From contig JAISWC010000027.1 in assembly GCA_031271245.1 (NCBI GenBank), forward strand, positions 1 through 7,398: a DNA stretch of 7,398 nt. The letters are read 5' to 3'. Below are positions 1-6,084 of the stretch, one piece after another. A program made the position numbers and the translations under genes. How positions within the stretch are numbered: the stretch's first letter is position 1; every line of letters begins with the position of its first letter. Under the pieces are notes generated by a model. That model searched no databases, was not told where the DNA came from, and saw only the letters and a list, made by a program, of their open reading frames with translations. Origin of the DNA: Tannerella sp. (lineage in GTDB: Bacteria > Bacteroidota > Bacteroidia > Bacteroidales > Tannerellaceae).

Positions 1-1
1 A

Positions 2-853
2 TCCGAACTGGTATACTGGAAATCGAAAGACGGTTTCGACCTGGAGGGGATTCTCTACAAGCCCGAGGATTTCGATTCCACGAAAACCTATCCGCTACTG
101 ATTTATTTCTACGAAAGACATGCGGATGAATTATACCGCTATTTCGCTCCGGGGCCAAGCCGTTCCGTCATCAACATTTCCTTTTATTGCAGTCGCGGCT
201 ACCTGGTCTTCACGCCCAACATCCACTACGTCGACGGACACCCGGGACAAAGTGCCTACAATTCCATTGTGGCGGGAGCGGAGATGCTTTGCAGCTATCC
301 GTGGGTGGACAGGCAGCATATCGGCATACAGGGACAGAGCTGGGGTGGCTACCAGGTGGCATACCTGATTACGCAGACCTCCATGTTTGCAGCGGCAAGC
401 GCCGGAGCGCCGGTGGCTAATATGACCAGCGCCTACGGAGGCATCCGGTGGGGTACGGGAGTGAACCGGCAGATGCAGTACGAACGTCAGCAGAGCCGTA
501 TCGGCAAGCATCTGTGGGAAGGACTGGATCTGTATATCGAAAATTCGCCGCTGTTCTTCGCCGACAAAGTGGAAACGCCCTTGCTGATTATGCATAACGA
601 CAACGATGGCGCTGTCCCCTGGTACCAGGGCATTGAATACTTCACTGCCCTGCGCCGTCTGGGGAAAACCGTCTGGATGCTCCAGTACAACGGCGAAGAG
701 CATAACCTGACGCAACGCCGGAACATGCGTGACCTGACTATTCGTCTGCAACAGTTTTTCGACCATTACCTGAAAGGCGAACCCATGCCGGTCTGGATGC
801 GCGACGGCGTCCCGGCAATCCAAAAAGGACGAACTTGGGGAATTGAGAATTGA
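2..853 (+). CDS. S9-family serine peptidase (prolyl oligopeptidase/DPP-like), C-terminal catalytic domain, 5' partial
   Basis: The frame is open from the left edge to the TGA at 851-853, giving 283 visible residues; the start and the expected N-terminal beta-propeller lie outside the window. The visible part is an alpha/beta-hydrolase domain with the full triad in the order expected for peptidase family S9. The nucleophile Ser is in GQSWGGY (codon 338-340), the Asp is in HNDNDGAVP (probably the second Asp, codon 605-607), and the His is in GEEHNL (codon 701-703). Members cut short peptides, often after proline or related residues, and in Bacteroidales are commonly exported to the periplasm; export cannot be judged here because the N-terminus is missing. 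The opening WKSKDGFDLEGILYKP stretch is the usual linker from propeller to hydrolase. The last residues (GIEN) are encoded by the start of a heptamer repeat, so the C-terminus may have been altered by repeat insertion. The gene converges on ychF. Family is clear; exact substrate is not. Confidence 0.93.
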   Translation, partial: SELVYWKSKDGFDLEGILYKPEDFDSTKTYPLLIYFYERHADELYRYFAPGPSRSVINISFYCSRGYLVFTPNIHYVDGHPGQSAYNSIVAGAEMLCSYPWVDRQHIGIQGQSWGGYQVAYLITQTSMFAAASAGAPVANMTSAYGGIRWGTGVNRQMQYERQQSRIGKHLWEGLDLYIENSPLFFADKVETPLLIMHNDNDGAVPWYQGIEYFTALRRLGKTVWMLQYNGEEHNLTQRRNMRDLTIRLQQFFDHYLKGEPMPVWMRDGVPAIQKGRTWGIEN

Positions 854-907
854 GAATGGAGGAGAATGGAGAATGAATTCATTTTCAATTCTCCATTCTC
901 CATTCTC
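841..907. repeat. Inverted array of a 7-bp unit between convergent genes; possible hairpin
   Basis: The left half reads as heptamers AATTGAG, AATTGAG, AATGGAG, an extra GAG, AATGGAG, then AATG. The right half (886-907) carries the reverse complements, CTCCATT twice followed by CTC. Folding gives 861-874 paired with 888-901 (14 bp, no mismatch) and 852-857 paired with 902-907, with a 3-nt bulge at 858-860 and a 13-nt loop. A perfect 12-bp palindrome (AATGAATTCATT, 872-883) lies at the centre. The element fills the gap between the peptidase stop (851-853) and the ychF stop (908-910). No T-run follows the stem on either strand, so it is not a standard intrinsic terminator, although a long stem between converging genes may still halt or protect both transcripts. 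I recall similar AATTGAG/AATGGAG strings between genes in other Bacteroidetes genomes, which would make it an interspersed repeat. Confidence 0.8.
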
Positions 908-2011
908 TTAGACGTTGAAGCGGAAGTGCATGATGTCGCCGTCCTGCACGGTGTAGTCTTTCCCTTCGACGTTCATTTTGCCGGCTTCCCTAACCGCGGC
1001 TTCCGAACCGTAATGGATATAGTCTTCGTACTTGATTACTTCGGCGCGGATAAAGCCTTTTTCAAAATCCGTGTGAATCACTCCGGCGCACTGGGGGGCC
1101 TTGCTGCCCCTGACGTATGTCCAGGCGCGGACTTCCTGTGGGCCGGCGGTAAGGAAGGTTTCCAGATTCAGCAAACGGTAAGCCGATCTGATGAGCCGGT
1201 TCACGCCCGATTCGCTCAATCCGGTTTCGTTCAGGAACATTTCCCGTTCTTCATACGTCTCAAGTTCGGCAATCTCGCTTTCGATGCGGGCGGCTATGAC
1301 CAGCATTTCGGCCTGTTCCGCCCGGATGGAGTCCTGCACCTGTTCCACGTATGCATTCCCGTGAACGACGCTGGCTTCGTCCACGTTGCAGACGTACAGT
1401 ACCGGCTTGTTCGTCAGTAAAAACAGTTCACGGGCGATCTTCTGCTCGTCGCGGATATCGAACGTGACCGTACGCGCATTCAGCCCCTGTTCCAGTGCGG
1501 TTTTGTATCTGGACAGGACGTCGTATGCCAGTTTGGCCTGCCGGTCACCGCCGGTCACCGCCTGTTTCTGTACCCTGGCGATACGTGCGTCGACGGTCTC
1601 AAGGTCTTTGATCTGCAACTCCGTGTCGATGATTTCCCTGTCGCGCACGGGATGGACGCTGCCGTCTATGTGCACGATGTTGTCGTCGTCGAAACAGCGC
1701 AGCACGTGAATGATAGCGTCCGTTTCACGGATATGGGCCAGGAATTTGTTCCCCAGTCCTTCGCCTTTGCTGGCTCCCTTTACCAGCCCGGCAATATCGA
1801 CGATTTCAACGGTCGTCGGGACGATTTTCTGCGGATGTACCAGTTCGGCCAGCCTGTTCAGACGCTCGTCGGGCACGGTGATGACGCCAACATTGGGTTC
1901 GATGGTGCAAAAGGGAAAATTGGCCGACTGTGCCTTTGCATTCGACAGACAGTTAAATAAGGTGGATTTTCCTACATTCGGAAGACCCACAATGCCACAT
2001 TGTAAAGCCAT
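908..2011 (-). CDS. ychF: Redox-regulated ATPase YchF (OLA1/Obg-family P-loop protein)
   Basis: This encodes 367 residues, close to the roughly 363 usual for bacterial YchF. The N-terminal P-loop domain opens with G1 motif GLPNVGKST (residues 9-17) and carries the G3 motif DIAGL (72-76). The G4 position is NVDE (209-212) rather than NKxD; this change is characteristic of YchF/OLA1 and goes with a preference for ATP over GTP. A helical insertion follows G3 (about residues 120-195), and a TGS domain forms the C-terminus (about 280-365), ending in DGDIMHFRFNV. YchF is a cytosolic protein that binds ribosomes and is linked to translation and oxidative-stress responses in other bacteria. The ATG at 2009-2011 is chosen because MALQCGIVGLPNVGKST matches the usual N-terminus. 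The 71-bp gap upstream has no clear promoter, so co-transcription with the upstream secreted protein gene is possible. Identification is secure. Confidence 0.98.
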   Translation of the reverse strand: MALQCGIVGLPNVGKSTLFNCLSNAKAQSANFPFCTIEPNVGVITVPDERLNRLAELVHPQKIVPTTVEIVDIAGLVKGASKGEGLGNKFLAHIRETDAIIHVLRCFDDDNIVHIDGSVHPVRDREIIDTELQIKDLETVDARIARVQKQAVTGGDRQAKLAYDVLSRYKTALEQGLNARTVTFDIRDEQKIARELFLLTNKPVLYVCNVDEASVVHGNAYVEQVQDSIRAEQAEMLVIAARIESEIAELETYEEREMFLNETGLSESGVNRLIRSAYRLLNLETFLTAGPQEVRAWTYVRGSKAPQCAGVIHTDFEKGFIRAEVIKYEDYIHYGSEAAVREAGKMNVEGKDYTVQDGDIMHFRFNV

Positions 2012-2082
2012 ACTGTTTTGATTTTTTTATTCTCCAATTCCTGTAATGATTTCTCATTTCATTTTGCGACAGCGGTTTCCGA

Positions 2083-3321
2083 CTATTTTTCCCATGTATA
2101 AATAGCCGCGTCGCCCGGGTCAATTTCTATCGTGTTGGCATACGTGTTAGCCGGAATGAGAGTCCCGTCCTTTTGGATTTTCTTCACAAGGTCATCGACA
2201 ATCAGTGTCAGTTTCATCGGGTTTTGATAGTCGCGATTGACGACGACAAGAAAATGACTGTTACCCTTTTCGAGCAGCGAGACCACAGCGCCTTCACCCT
2301 CCGTATGCAGCAGTTTGATAGGCGGCATTGCCGGCGGATTTTCTTCTTGCAATCGAGCAGTCACCCATGGCGAAGGAGTAAACTTGCCCGTATGCCACAC
2401 TCCGACCACTTTCGAATTGAGGAATACGCCCGACAGCGCTTTGATTTCGTGATTGACAAGTTTGACGCGGTCATACACTTCGGTACGTTTGCCATACGAC
2501 ACCGGCGAATGGTGATAATCCTCATATCCTGCGCCGCTATATACAAAATATTGAAGCGCCTGCGCCCCGTAAGCCAGATTGCTGTACATCTGCAAGCGCA
2601 GTTCGCCAACGGTCGGCACCGGATAAATGCGATGCGCCACCGAAAGAACATACGCCCAGAACGGAAGACCGTGTTTTTGCGAAACTTTACGGATGTCTTC
2701 AAGATTGGCATACCACTGTTCTCTCAACCGGCTCACTCCTTTTTCTTCGATCACCGGATAATGGTCGAAAGAAAGGAAGGTTACCGGCACTTCCCTGACA
2801 AAGGTTTCGAGATATTCGCTATACGACGGAGTTCCGTACAGTTCCTTGTTGTCAATGCCCAGTTGGTGAAAAGTAGCATAGTTGGGCAGGAGGTTGATGT
2901 AACAGAAATGTTTCGAATCAATAGCCTGTATTTTCCCGACCCATTCGCTTAACGCCTTAAATTCTCCCGCAGGAGGTTCGTCGGCGAGGATATATCCGGC
3001 AAGGGCGGGGTGATTCATCACACTTTTCACTGCCTTTTCGGTGTCGGTTTTCAGTTCATTGCTGCTCAGAAAAAGTTTCACGCCGGCTTTGTGTGCATTG
3101 TCCAGGGCTTTCGGAGCGTCGGCGATACTTGTCCCCGCCCAGCAAATGTCGATACCGGCTTCTTTGAGTTCACGATATCGTTCAACCGTTCCATCCGGCA
3201 CTCCACCATAGGTGATAATGGGTATTTCACCGTCTTTTTTCAGTTTTTCCTGCGAAAAACCATTCAAACTTACGCATGCAAACAACATGGCAAGCATCCA
3301 ATAATTCAATGATTTTATCAT
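2083..3321 (-). CDS. Secreted glycoside-hydrolase-like TIM-barrel protein, family unassigned
   Basis: The 412-residue product begins with a signal peptide: Lys3, a hydrophobic stretch about 7-20, and a likely cleavage near GFSQ (21-24). LFAC at residues 13-16 also resembles a lipobox, so lipidation cannot be excluded. The body has the alternating pattern of a TIM barrel. Notable motifs are ITYGG (36-40), GYILADEP (109-116, with Asp114-Glu115-Pro116 placed like a clan-A acid/base at the end of strand 4), LSFDHYP (183-189) and QYFVYSG (257-263). About residues 340-410 look like the small beta-sandwich common at the C-terminus of such enzymes (HFLVVVNRDYQNP, then GDAAIYTW). This suggests action on a carbohydrate outside the cytoplasm, but I see no obvious second catalytic Glu, so activity and substrate are unknown. 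The ATG starts 31 bp after the tRNA 3' end with no promoter or terminator visible between them. A sampled stretch is more A/T-rich than the thr operon. Confidence 0.85.
   Translation of the reverse strand: MIKSLNYWMLAMLFACVSLNGFSQEKLKKDGEIPIITYGGVPDGTVERYRELKEAGIDICWAGTSIADAPKALDNAHKAGVKLFLSSNELKTDTEKAVKSVMNHPALAGYILADEPPAGEFKALSEWVGKIQAIDSKHFCYINLLPNYATFHQLGIDNKELYGTPSYSEYLETFVREVPVTFLSFDHYPVIEEKGVSRLREQWYANLEDIRKVSQKHGLPFWAYVLSVAHRIYPVPTVGELRLQMYSNLAYGAQALQYFVYSGAGYEDYHHSPVSYGKRTEVYDRVKLVNHEIKALSGVFLNSKVVGVWHTGKFTPSPWVTARLQEENPPAMPPIKLLHTEGEGAVVSLLEKGNSHFLVVVNRDYQNPMKLTLIVDDLVKKIQKDGTLIPANTYANTIEIDPGDAAIYTWEK
2086..2380 (-). other. Predicted C-terminal beta-sandwich region of the secreted protein
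   Basis: This covers roughly residues 314-412 of the protein encoded at 2083-3321. After the barrel, a Pro-rich linker (ENPPAMPPIK, about 327-336) leads into a run of short hydrophobic strands: GAVVSLLEK, HFLVVVNRD, KLTLIVDD, NTIEIDP and AAIYTW. The pattern resembles the accessory C-terminal beta-domain of many glycoside hydrolases. This is inferred from residue pattern only; the boundary is approximate. Confidence 0.5.
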
Positions 3322-3352
3322 TCTAAAAATAGATTATTAACGTTTTGTGTTG

Positions 3353-3437
3353 TACTCGGAGCGGGACTTGAACCCGCACAACCGCGATGGTCACAAGATT
3401 TTAAGTCTTGCGTGTCTACCGATTCCACCATCCGAGC
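3353..3437 (-). tRNA. tRNA-Leu (anticodon UAA, reads UUA/UUG)
   Basis: The 85-nt gene folds as a class II tRNA. The acceptor arm pairs GCTCGGA with TCCGAGT; the terminal pair is G·U, as I recall for E. coli tRNA-Leu(UAA) too. The D arm is GTG…CAC with GG in the loop. The anticodon arm is CAAGA–CTTAAAA–TCTTG, placing TAA at 3401-3403 in genome coordinates. A long variable arm (TGACCATCGCGGTTGT) and the T arm GCGGG–TTCAAGT–CCCGC follow. The long variable arm and the A discriminator base agree with leucine identity. The 3' CCA is not encoded (the next bases are CAA), so it must be added by nucleotidyltransferase. The tRNA lies between thrC and the secreted protein gene on the same strand. Confidence 0.97.
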
Positions 3438-3481
3438 AACATTTGGCATAGTTACCCATTCCTTTTCCTCATTTCGGGGGG

Positions 3482-3513
3482 CAAAACTAAGCATCATTTT
3501 TGAAACAGACAAA
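3482..3513 (-). promoter_or_regulatory. Bacteroidetes-type sigma-70 promoter for tRNA-Leu
   Basis: On the minus strand, TTTG (3510-3513) is followed after 20 bp by TAGTTTTG (3482-3489). This matches the Bacteroidetes consensus of TTTG near -33 and TAnnTTTG near -7, with suitable spacing. The start site would fall near 3475-3478, next to a run of C, leaving a leader of about 40 nt before the tRNA. The TTTG element lies 9-12 bp beyond the thrC stop codon. The match is by eye. Confidence 0.72.
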
Positions 3514-3524
3514 TATTTGTTTCA
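3501..3524. repeat. Short inverted repeat overlapping the thrC stop codon
   Basis: TGAAACA (3501-3507) is repeated in inverted form as TGTTTCA (3518-3524). One G·U and one A-T pair extend it to a 9-bp stem with a 6-nt loop. The central ACAAATATTTGT (3509-3520) is itself a perfect palindrome. The element includes the thrC stop codon and the TTTG element of the tRNA promoter. On the minus strand it is followed by A residues rather than T, so it does not look like a terminator for the thr operon. Confidence 0.45.
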
Positions 3525-4847
3525 TTTATTTGTTTGCAAACCCAGTGTCGACAGGTAACTTTTGAACCCTTCGAAGTCTTTTCCCAGCGGGACACTTTGT
3601 TTTTTCCCCTGCATGAATGCCCGCAGTTTCTGCGGAATTTCGACCGGGATACCCGTGATGCGGTCGACCGTCTCTTTGAATTTGGCCGGATGAGCCGTTT
3701 CCAGAAACAGTCCTGTTTCACCCGGTTGCAATCCGCGGTCGACCAGCGCCTGATAGCCGCAGGCGCCATGCGGATCGAGCAGGTAACGGTGCGTGTGACA
3801 GACTTCGCGCACGGTGGCGGCAATCTGCTCGTCCGTGTAACGGCAACCCGAGATGTGTTGCCTGACGACGGCATGGTCATGGCCGTACAAATCCAGTATC
3901 CGGGCGAAGTTGCTCGGATGGCCGACATCCATGGCGCTGGCCAAGGTCTCCACGGAAGGACGCGGCGTATAAAGACCCGTTTGCAGGTATTCCAGAAAAA
4001 CATCGTTGCGGTTGTTAGCCGCGATGAAATGCCGGACAGGCAATCCCATCCGTTGGGCGAACAGCCCGGCGGTGAGGTTGCCGAAATTGCCGCTGGGCAC
4101 GCAGACGGTCAGGTTTCCGGCGCGTCCCAGCCTGTCCAATTGCGCCCAGGCATGGAAATAGTAGAATGACTGCGGCAGAAAACGGGCTACATTGATGGAA
4201 TTGGCCGACGTCAACTGCATGTGGCGGTTCAGGTCATCGTCGGCAAAGGCGGCTTTCACCAGCGCCTGACAGTCGTCGAACGTGCCGTCGATTTCGAGCG
4301 CGGTGATGTTTTGTCCCAGCGTGGTGAATTGACATTCCTGAATCGGACTGACTTTTCCCGCGGGATAGAGTACGAAGACACGGATGTGGGGTATACCCAG
4401 GAAACCGTTGGCTACCGCGCTACCTGTGTCGCCGGAGGTTGCGACCAGTACGTTCACTTCGCGGTCGATGCCTCTCCTGCGGATAAAATAGCCCAGCATC
4501 CGAGCCATGAAACGGGCGCCGACATCCTTGAAAGCGAGTGTCGGGCCGTGAAAGAGTTCGAGGCTGTAGACGGAGTCGCTCACCGGCACGACCGGCGTAT
4601 CGAACGACAGCGCATCCTGCACAATCGCCGTCAGGGCGTCGCGTTCCATGTCTTCCCCGAAAAAGGCCTGCGCCACCAGATCGGCTATTTCATGAAAGGA
4701 TTTGTCTTTCAGTGACCGGATGACGGCAGGGTCCAGCGCCGGAATCCGTTCGGGCATGTAAAGGCCTCTGTCGCCGGCCAGTCCCCCGATCACGGCTTCT
4801 TCCAGGCTCGCCGGTGATGCCTGCCCGTTTGTACTGTAATACTTCAT
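3522..4847 (-). CDS. thrC: Threonine synthase
   Basis: This encodes 441 residues, similar to the E. coli-type enzyme (about 428). It converts O-phosphohomoserine to threonine and phosphate with pyridoxal phosphate, the last step of threonine synthesis, in the cytosol. The N-terminus MKYYSTNGQA with GGLAGDRGLYMPE (21-33) is typical of this class. The PLP-binding lysine is Lys107 in HGPTLAFKDVG, and the phosphate-binding loop is SGDTG (138-142). Further hallmarks are TSANSINVARFLPQ and the SGNFGNLTAGL segment. The ATG at 4845-4847 follows the stop of the kinase-like gene by 12 bp, indicating co-transcription and probably coupled translation. No terminator with a U-tail is visible after its TGA, and the next feature on the strand is the tRNA-Leu promoter. 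Identification is firm. Confidence 0.98.
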   Translation of the reverse strand: MKYYSTNGQASPASLEEAVIGGLAGDRGLYMPERIPALDPAVIRSLKDKSFHEIADLVAQAFFGEDMERDALTAIVQDALSFDTPVVPVSDSVYSLELFHGPTLAFKDVGARFMARMLGYFIRRRGIDREVNVLVATSGDTGSAVANGFLGIPHIRVFVLYPAGKVSPIQECQFTTLGQNITALEIDGTFDDCQALVKAAFADDDLNRHMQLTSANSINVARFLPQSFYYFHAWAQLDRLGRAGNLTVCVPSGNFGNLTAGLFAQRMGLPVRHFIAANNRNDVFLEYLQTGLYTPRPSVETLASAMDVGHPSNFARILDLYGHDHAVVRQHISGCRYTDEQIAATVREVCHTHRYLLDPHGACGYQALVDRGLQPGETGLFLETAHPAKFKETVDRITGIPVEIPQKLRAFMQGKKQSVPLGKDFEGFKSYLSTLGLQTNK

Positions 4848-4859
4848 ATTGATTCAAAT

Positions 4860-6071
4860 TCAATGATTACCGGTAAATTCCCGTATAAACAAATCGCCTG
4901 TCAGCAGGCCGTATTTTCCCGGCAGGACAGAAAACTCGTCATAACGTTCCACGGCATCCGGCGCCTGTCCGGGCGCACAGATCAGGAACGGGACAGGGTC
5001 TTTTGTGTGTGTCCGCAGGGCGCAGGGCGTAGGATGGTCGGGCAGGACGGCTATCGCCACCGGCTCGTCCCACTGCCGGACAGCCTCGCAGACGGGGGTG
5101 ATCAGGCGCCGGTCGAGGTCTTCGATGGTACGTACCTTCAACTGTACGTCGCCTTCGTGACCGGCTTCGTCGCTGGCCTCGACGTGAACGTACACGAAAT
5201 CGTGCGTCCGCAACGCTTCCACGGCCGCCTGCGCCTTGCCCTCGTAATTCGTATTGTACAGACCGGTTGCGCCCTCCACCGGCACTACGTCCATACCGGC
5301 ATATACGCCGATGCCGTGGATCAGGTCGACCGCCGAGATGACTGCGCTCTTTGGGATGCCGTACAGTTCTTTCAGCGTCCGCATGGTCGGGCGATAGCCG
5401 GGCGACCAGAACCAGAGGCTGTTGGCCGGGTCTTTCCCGGCTGCCGTCCGCCTTTGGTTGATCGGATGAGCCGGCAGCAGTTCCTGCGATTTCAGGATCA
5501 GGCGATTCAGCAGGGCAGCCGTTTCTTCGGCGGCAGCGTCGGTCGCCTTAACCAGTGCCGGATGGAACGGCTGCATCGGGATGTCGTGCGGCGGCATACA
5601 GTCCAGCCGTTTATCGCCTCCCTGCATGACCAGCAGATGACGGTACGACACGCCCGCATGAAAGCGGATGCGCCCGTCGCCAAGCGTCCCGTTCAGGAAG
5701 GCGATCAACTCGCGGGCTTCTTCGCTGGAGATGTGTCCGGCCGAATGGTTCTTGAGTAGGTCGCCTTCTACACAGACCAGATTGCAGCGCATCGCCAGTT
5801 CGCCCGGATGCAGTTCGACGTTCATGCTGGCGGCTTCCAGTACACCGCGTCCTTCGTAGATTTCCGCCAGGTTGTAGCCCAGCACGGACAGGTTCGCCAC
5901 TTCGCTGCCGGGATGGAAACCGTCGGGGACGGTCTGCAACCGTCCCGTGACGCCCTGCCGCGCCAGTTCGTCCATACAGGGTGTGCGGGCATATTGCAGC
6001 GGCGTCTTGCCGCCCAGCATGTCGACGGGTTCGTCTGCCATGCCGTCGCCTAAAATCAATATTCTCTTCAT
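4860..6071 (-). CDS. apgM: Phosphoglycerate-mutase-like metalloenzyme, probable homoserine kinase (ApgM/ThrB2 type)
   Basis: This 403-residue protein belongs to the alkaline-phosphatase superfamily, in the archaeal-type cofactor-independent phosphoglycerate mutase branch that includes proposed homoserine kinases. The two-metal residues are present: Asp9 (LGDGMAD), the nucleophile-position Ser56 (PGSEVANLSVLGY), Asp301 and His305 (EASDEAGHEGD), Asp345-His346 (LPDHPTP) and His355 (RTHTKD). It sits between thrA and thrC, 13 and 12 bp from each, where a GHMP-type thrB would be expected, and no thrB is visible. I therefore infer that it phosphorylates homoserine; phosphoglycerate mutase activity is the alternative. 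As I recall, this role has genetic support for the equivalent gene in Bacteroides thetaiotaomicron. I chose the ATG at 6069-6071 because family members begin at MK.ILILGDGMAD. An in-frame ATG at 6099-6101 would add MPTSANASSG and overlap thrA by 17 bp. Confidence 0.93.
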   Translation of the reverse strand: MKRILILGDGMADEPVDMLGGKTPLQYARTPCMDELARQGVTGRLQTVPDGFHPGSEVANLSVLGYNLAEIYEGRGVLEAASMNVELHPGELAMRCNLVCVEGDLLKNHSAGHISSEEARELIAFLNGTLGDGRIRFHAGVSYRHLLVMQGGDKRLDCMPPHDIPMQPFHPALVKATDAAAEETAALLNRLILKSQELLPAHPINQRRTAAGKDPANSLWFWSPGYRPTMRTLKELYGIPKSAVISAVDLIHGIGVYAGMDVVPVEGATGLYNTNYEGKAQAAVEALRTHDFVYVHVEASDEAGHEGDVQLKVRTIEDLDRRLITPVCEAVRQWDEPVAIAVLPDHPTPCALRTHTKDPVPFLICAPGQAPDAVERYDEFSVLPGKYGLLTGDLFIREFTGNH

Positions 6072-6084
6072 ACCTGACGACGCA

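Noticed and set aside
131..823. A 230-codon minus-strand open frame opposite the peptidase gene.
   Set aside because: The plus strand has an intact catalytic triad in family order. The antisense product matches no family I recognise and is a shadow of G/C-rich codon use.
852..907. Classical rho-independent terminator between the peptidase and ychF.
   Set aside because: The stem is long but A/T-rich in part, and no T-run follows it in either direction; it is recorded as a repeat instead.
2012..2082. Possible degenerate copy of the heptamer repeat upstream of ychF (ATTCTCCAATTC, 2029-2040).
   Set aside because: It has a single imperfect unit and no inverted partner, and is too short to separate from chance in A/T-rich spacer DNA.
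3353..3437. The tRNA as a possible integration site for a mobile element.
   Set aside because: No integrase, no second copy of the tRNA 3' end, and only household genes on either side within the window.
3318..3512. A 64-codon minus-strand reading frame covering the tRNA-Leu region.
   Set aside because: Most of it is a translation of the tRNA itself (…MVESVDTQDLKSCDHRGCAGSSPAPS…), a known false gene pattern. It also starts upstream of the likely tRNA transcription start.
4863..5759. A 298-codon plus-strand open frame opposite the kinase-like gene, and similar long frames opposite thrC, thrA and ychF.
   Set aside because: All lie opposite well-conserved genes, show no recognisable domains, and reflect high G/C at codon positions.
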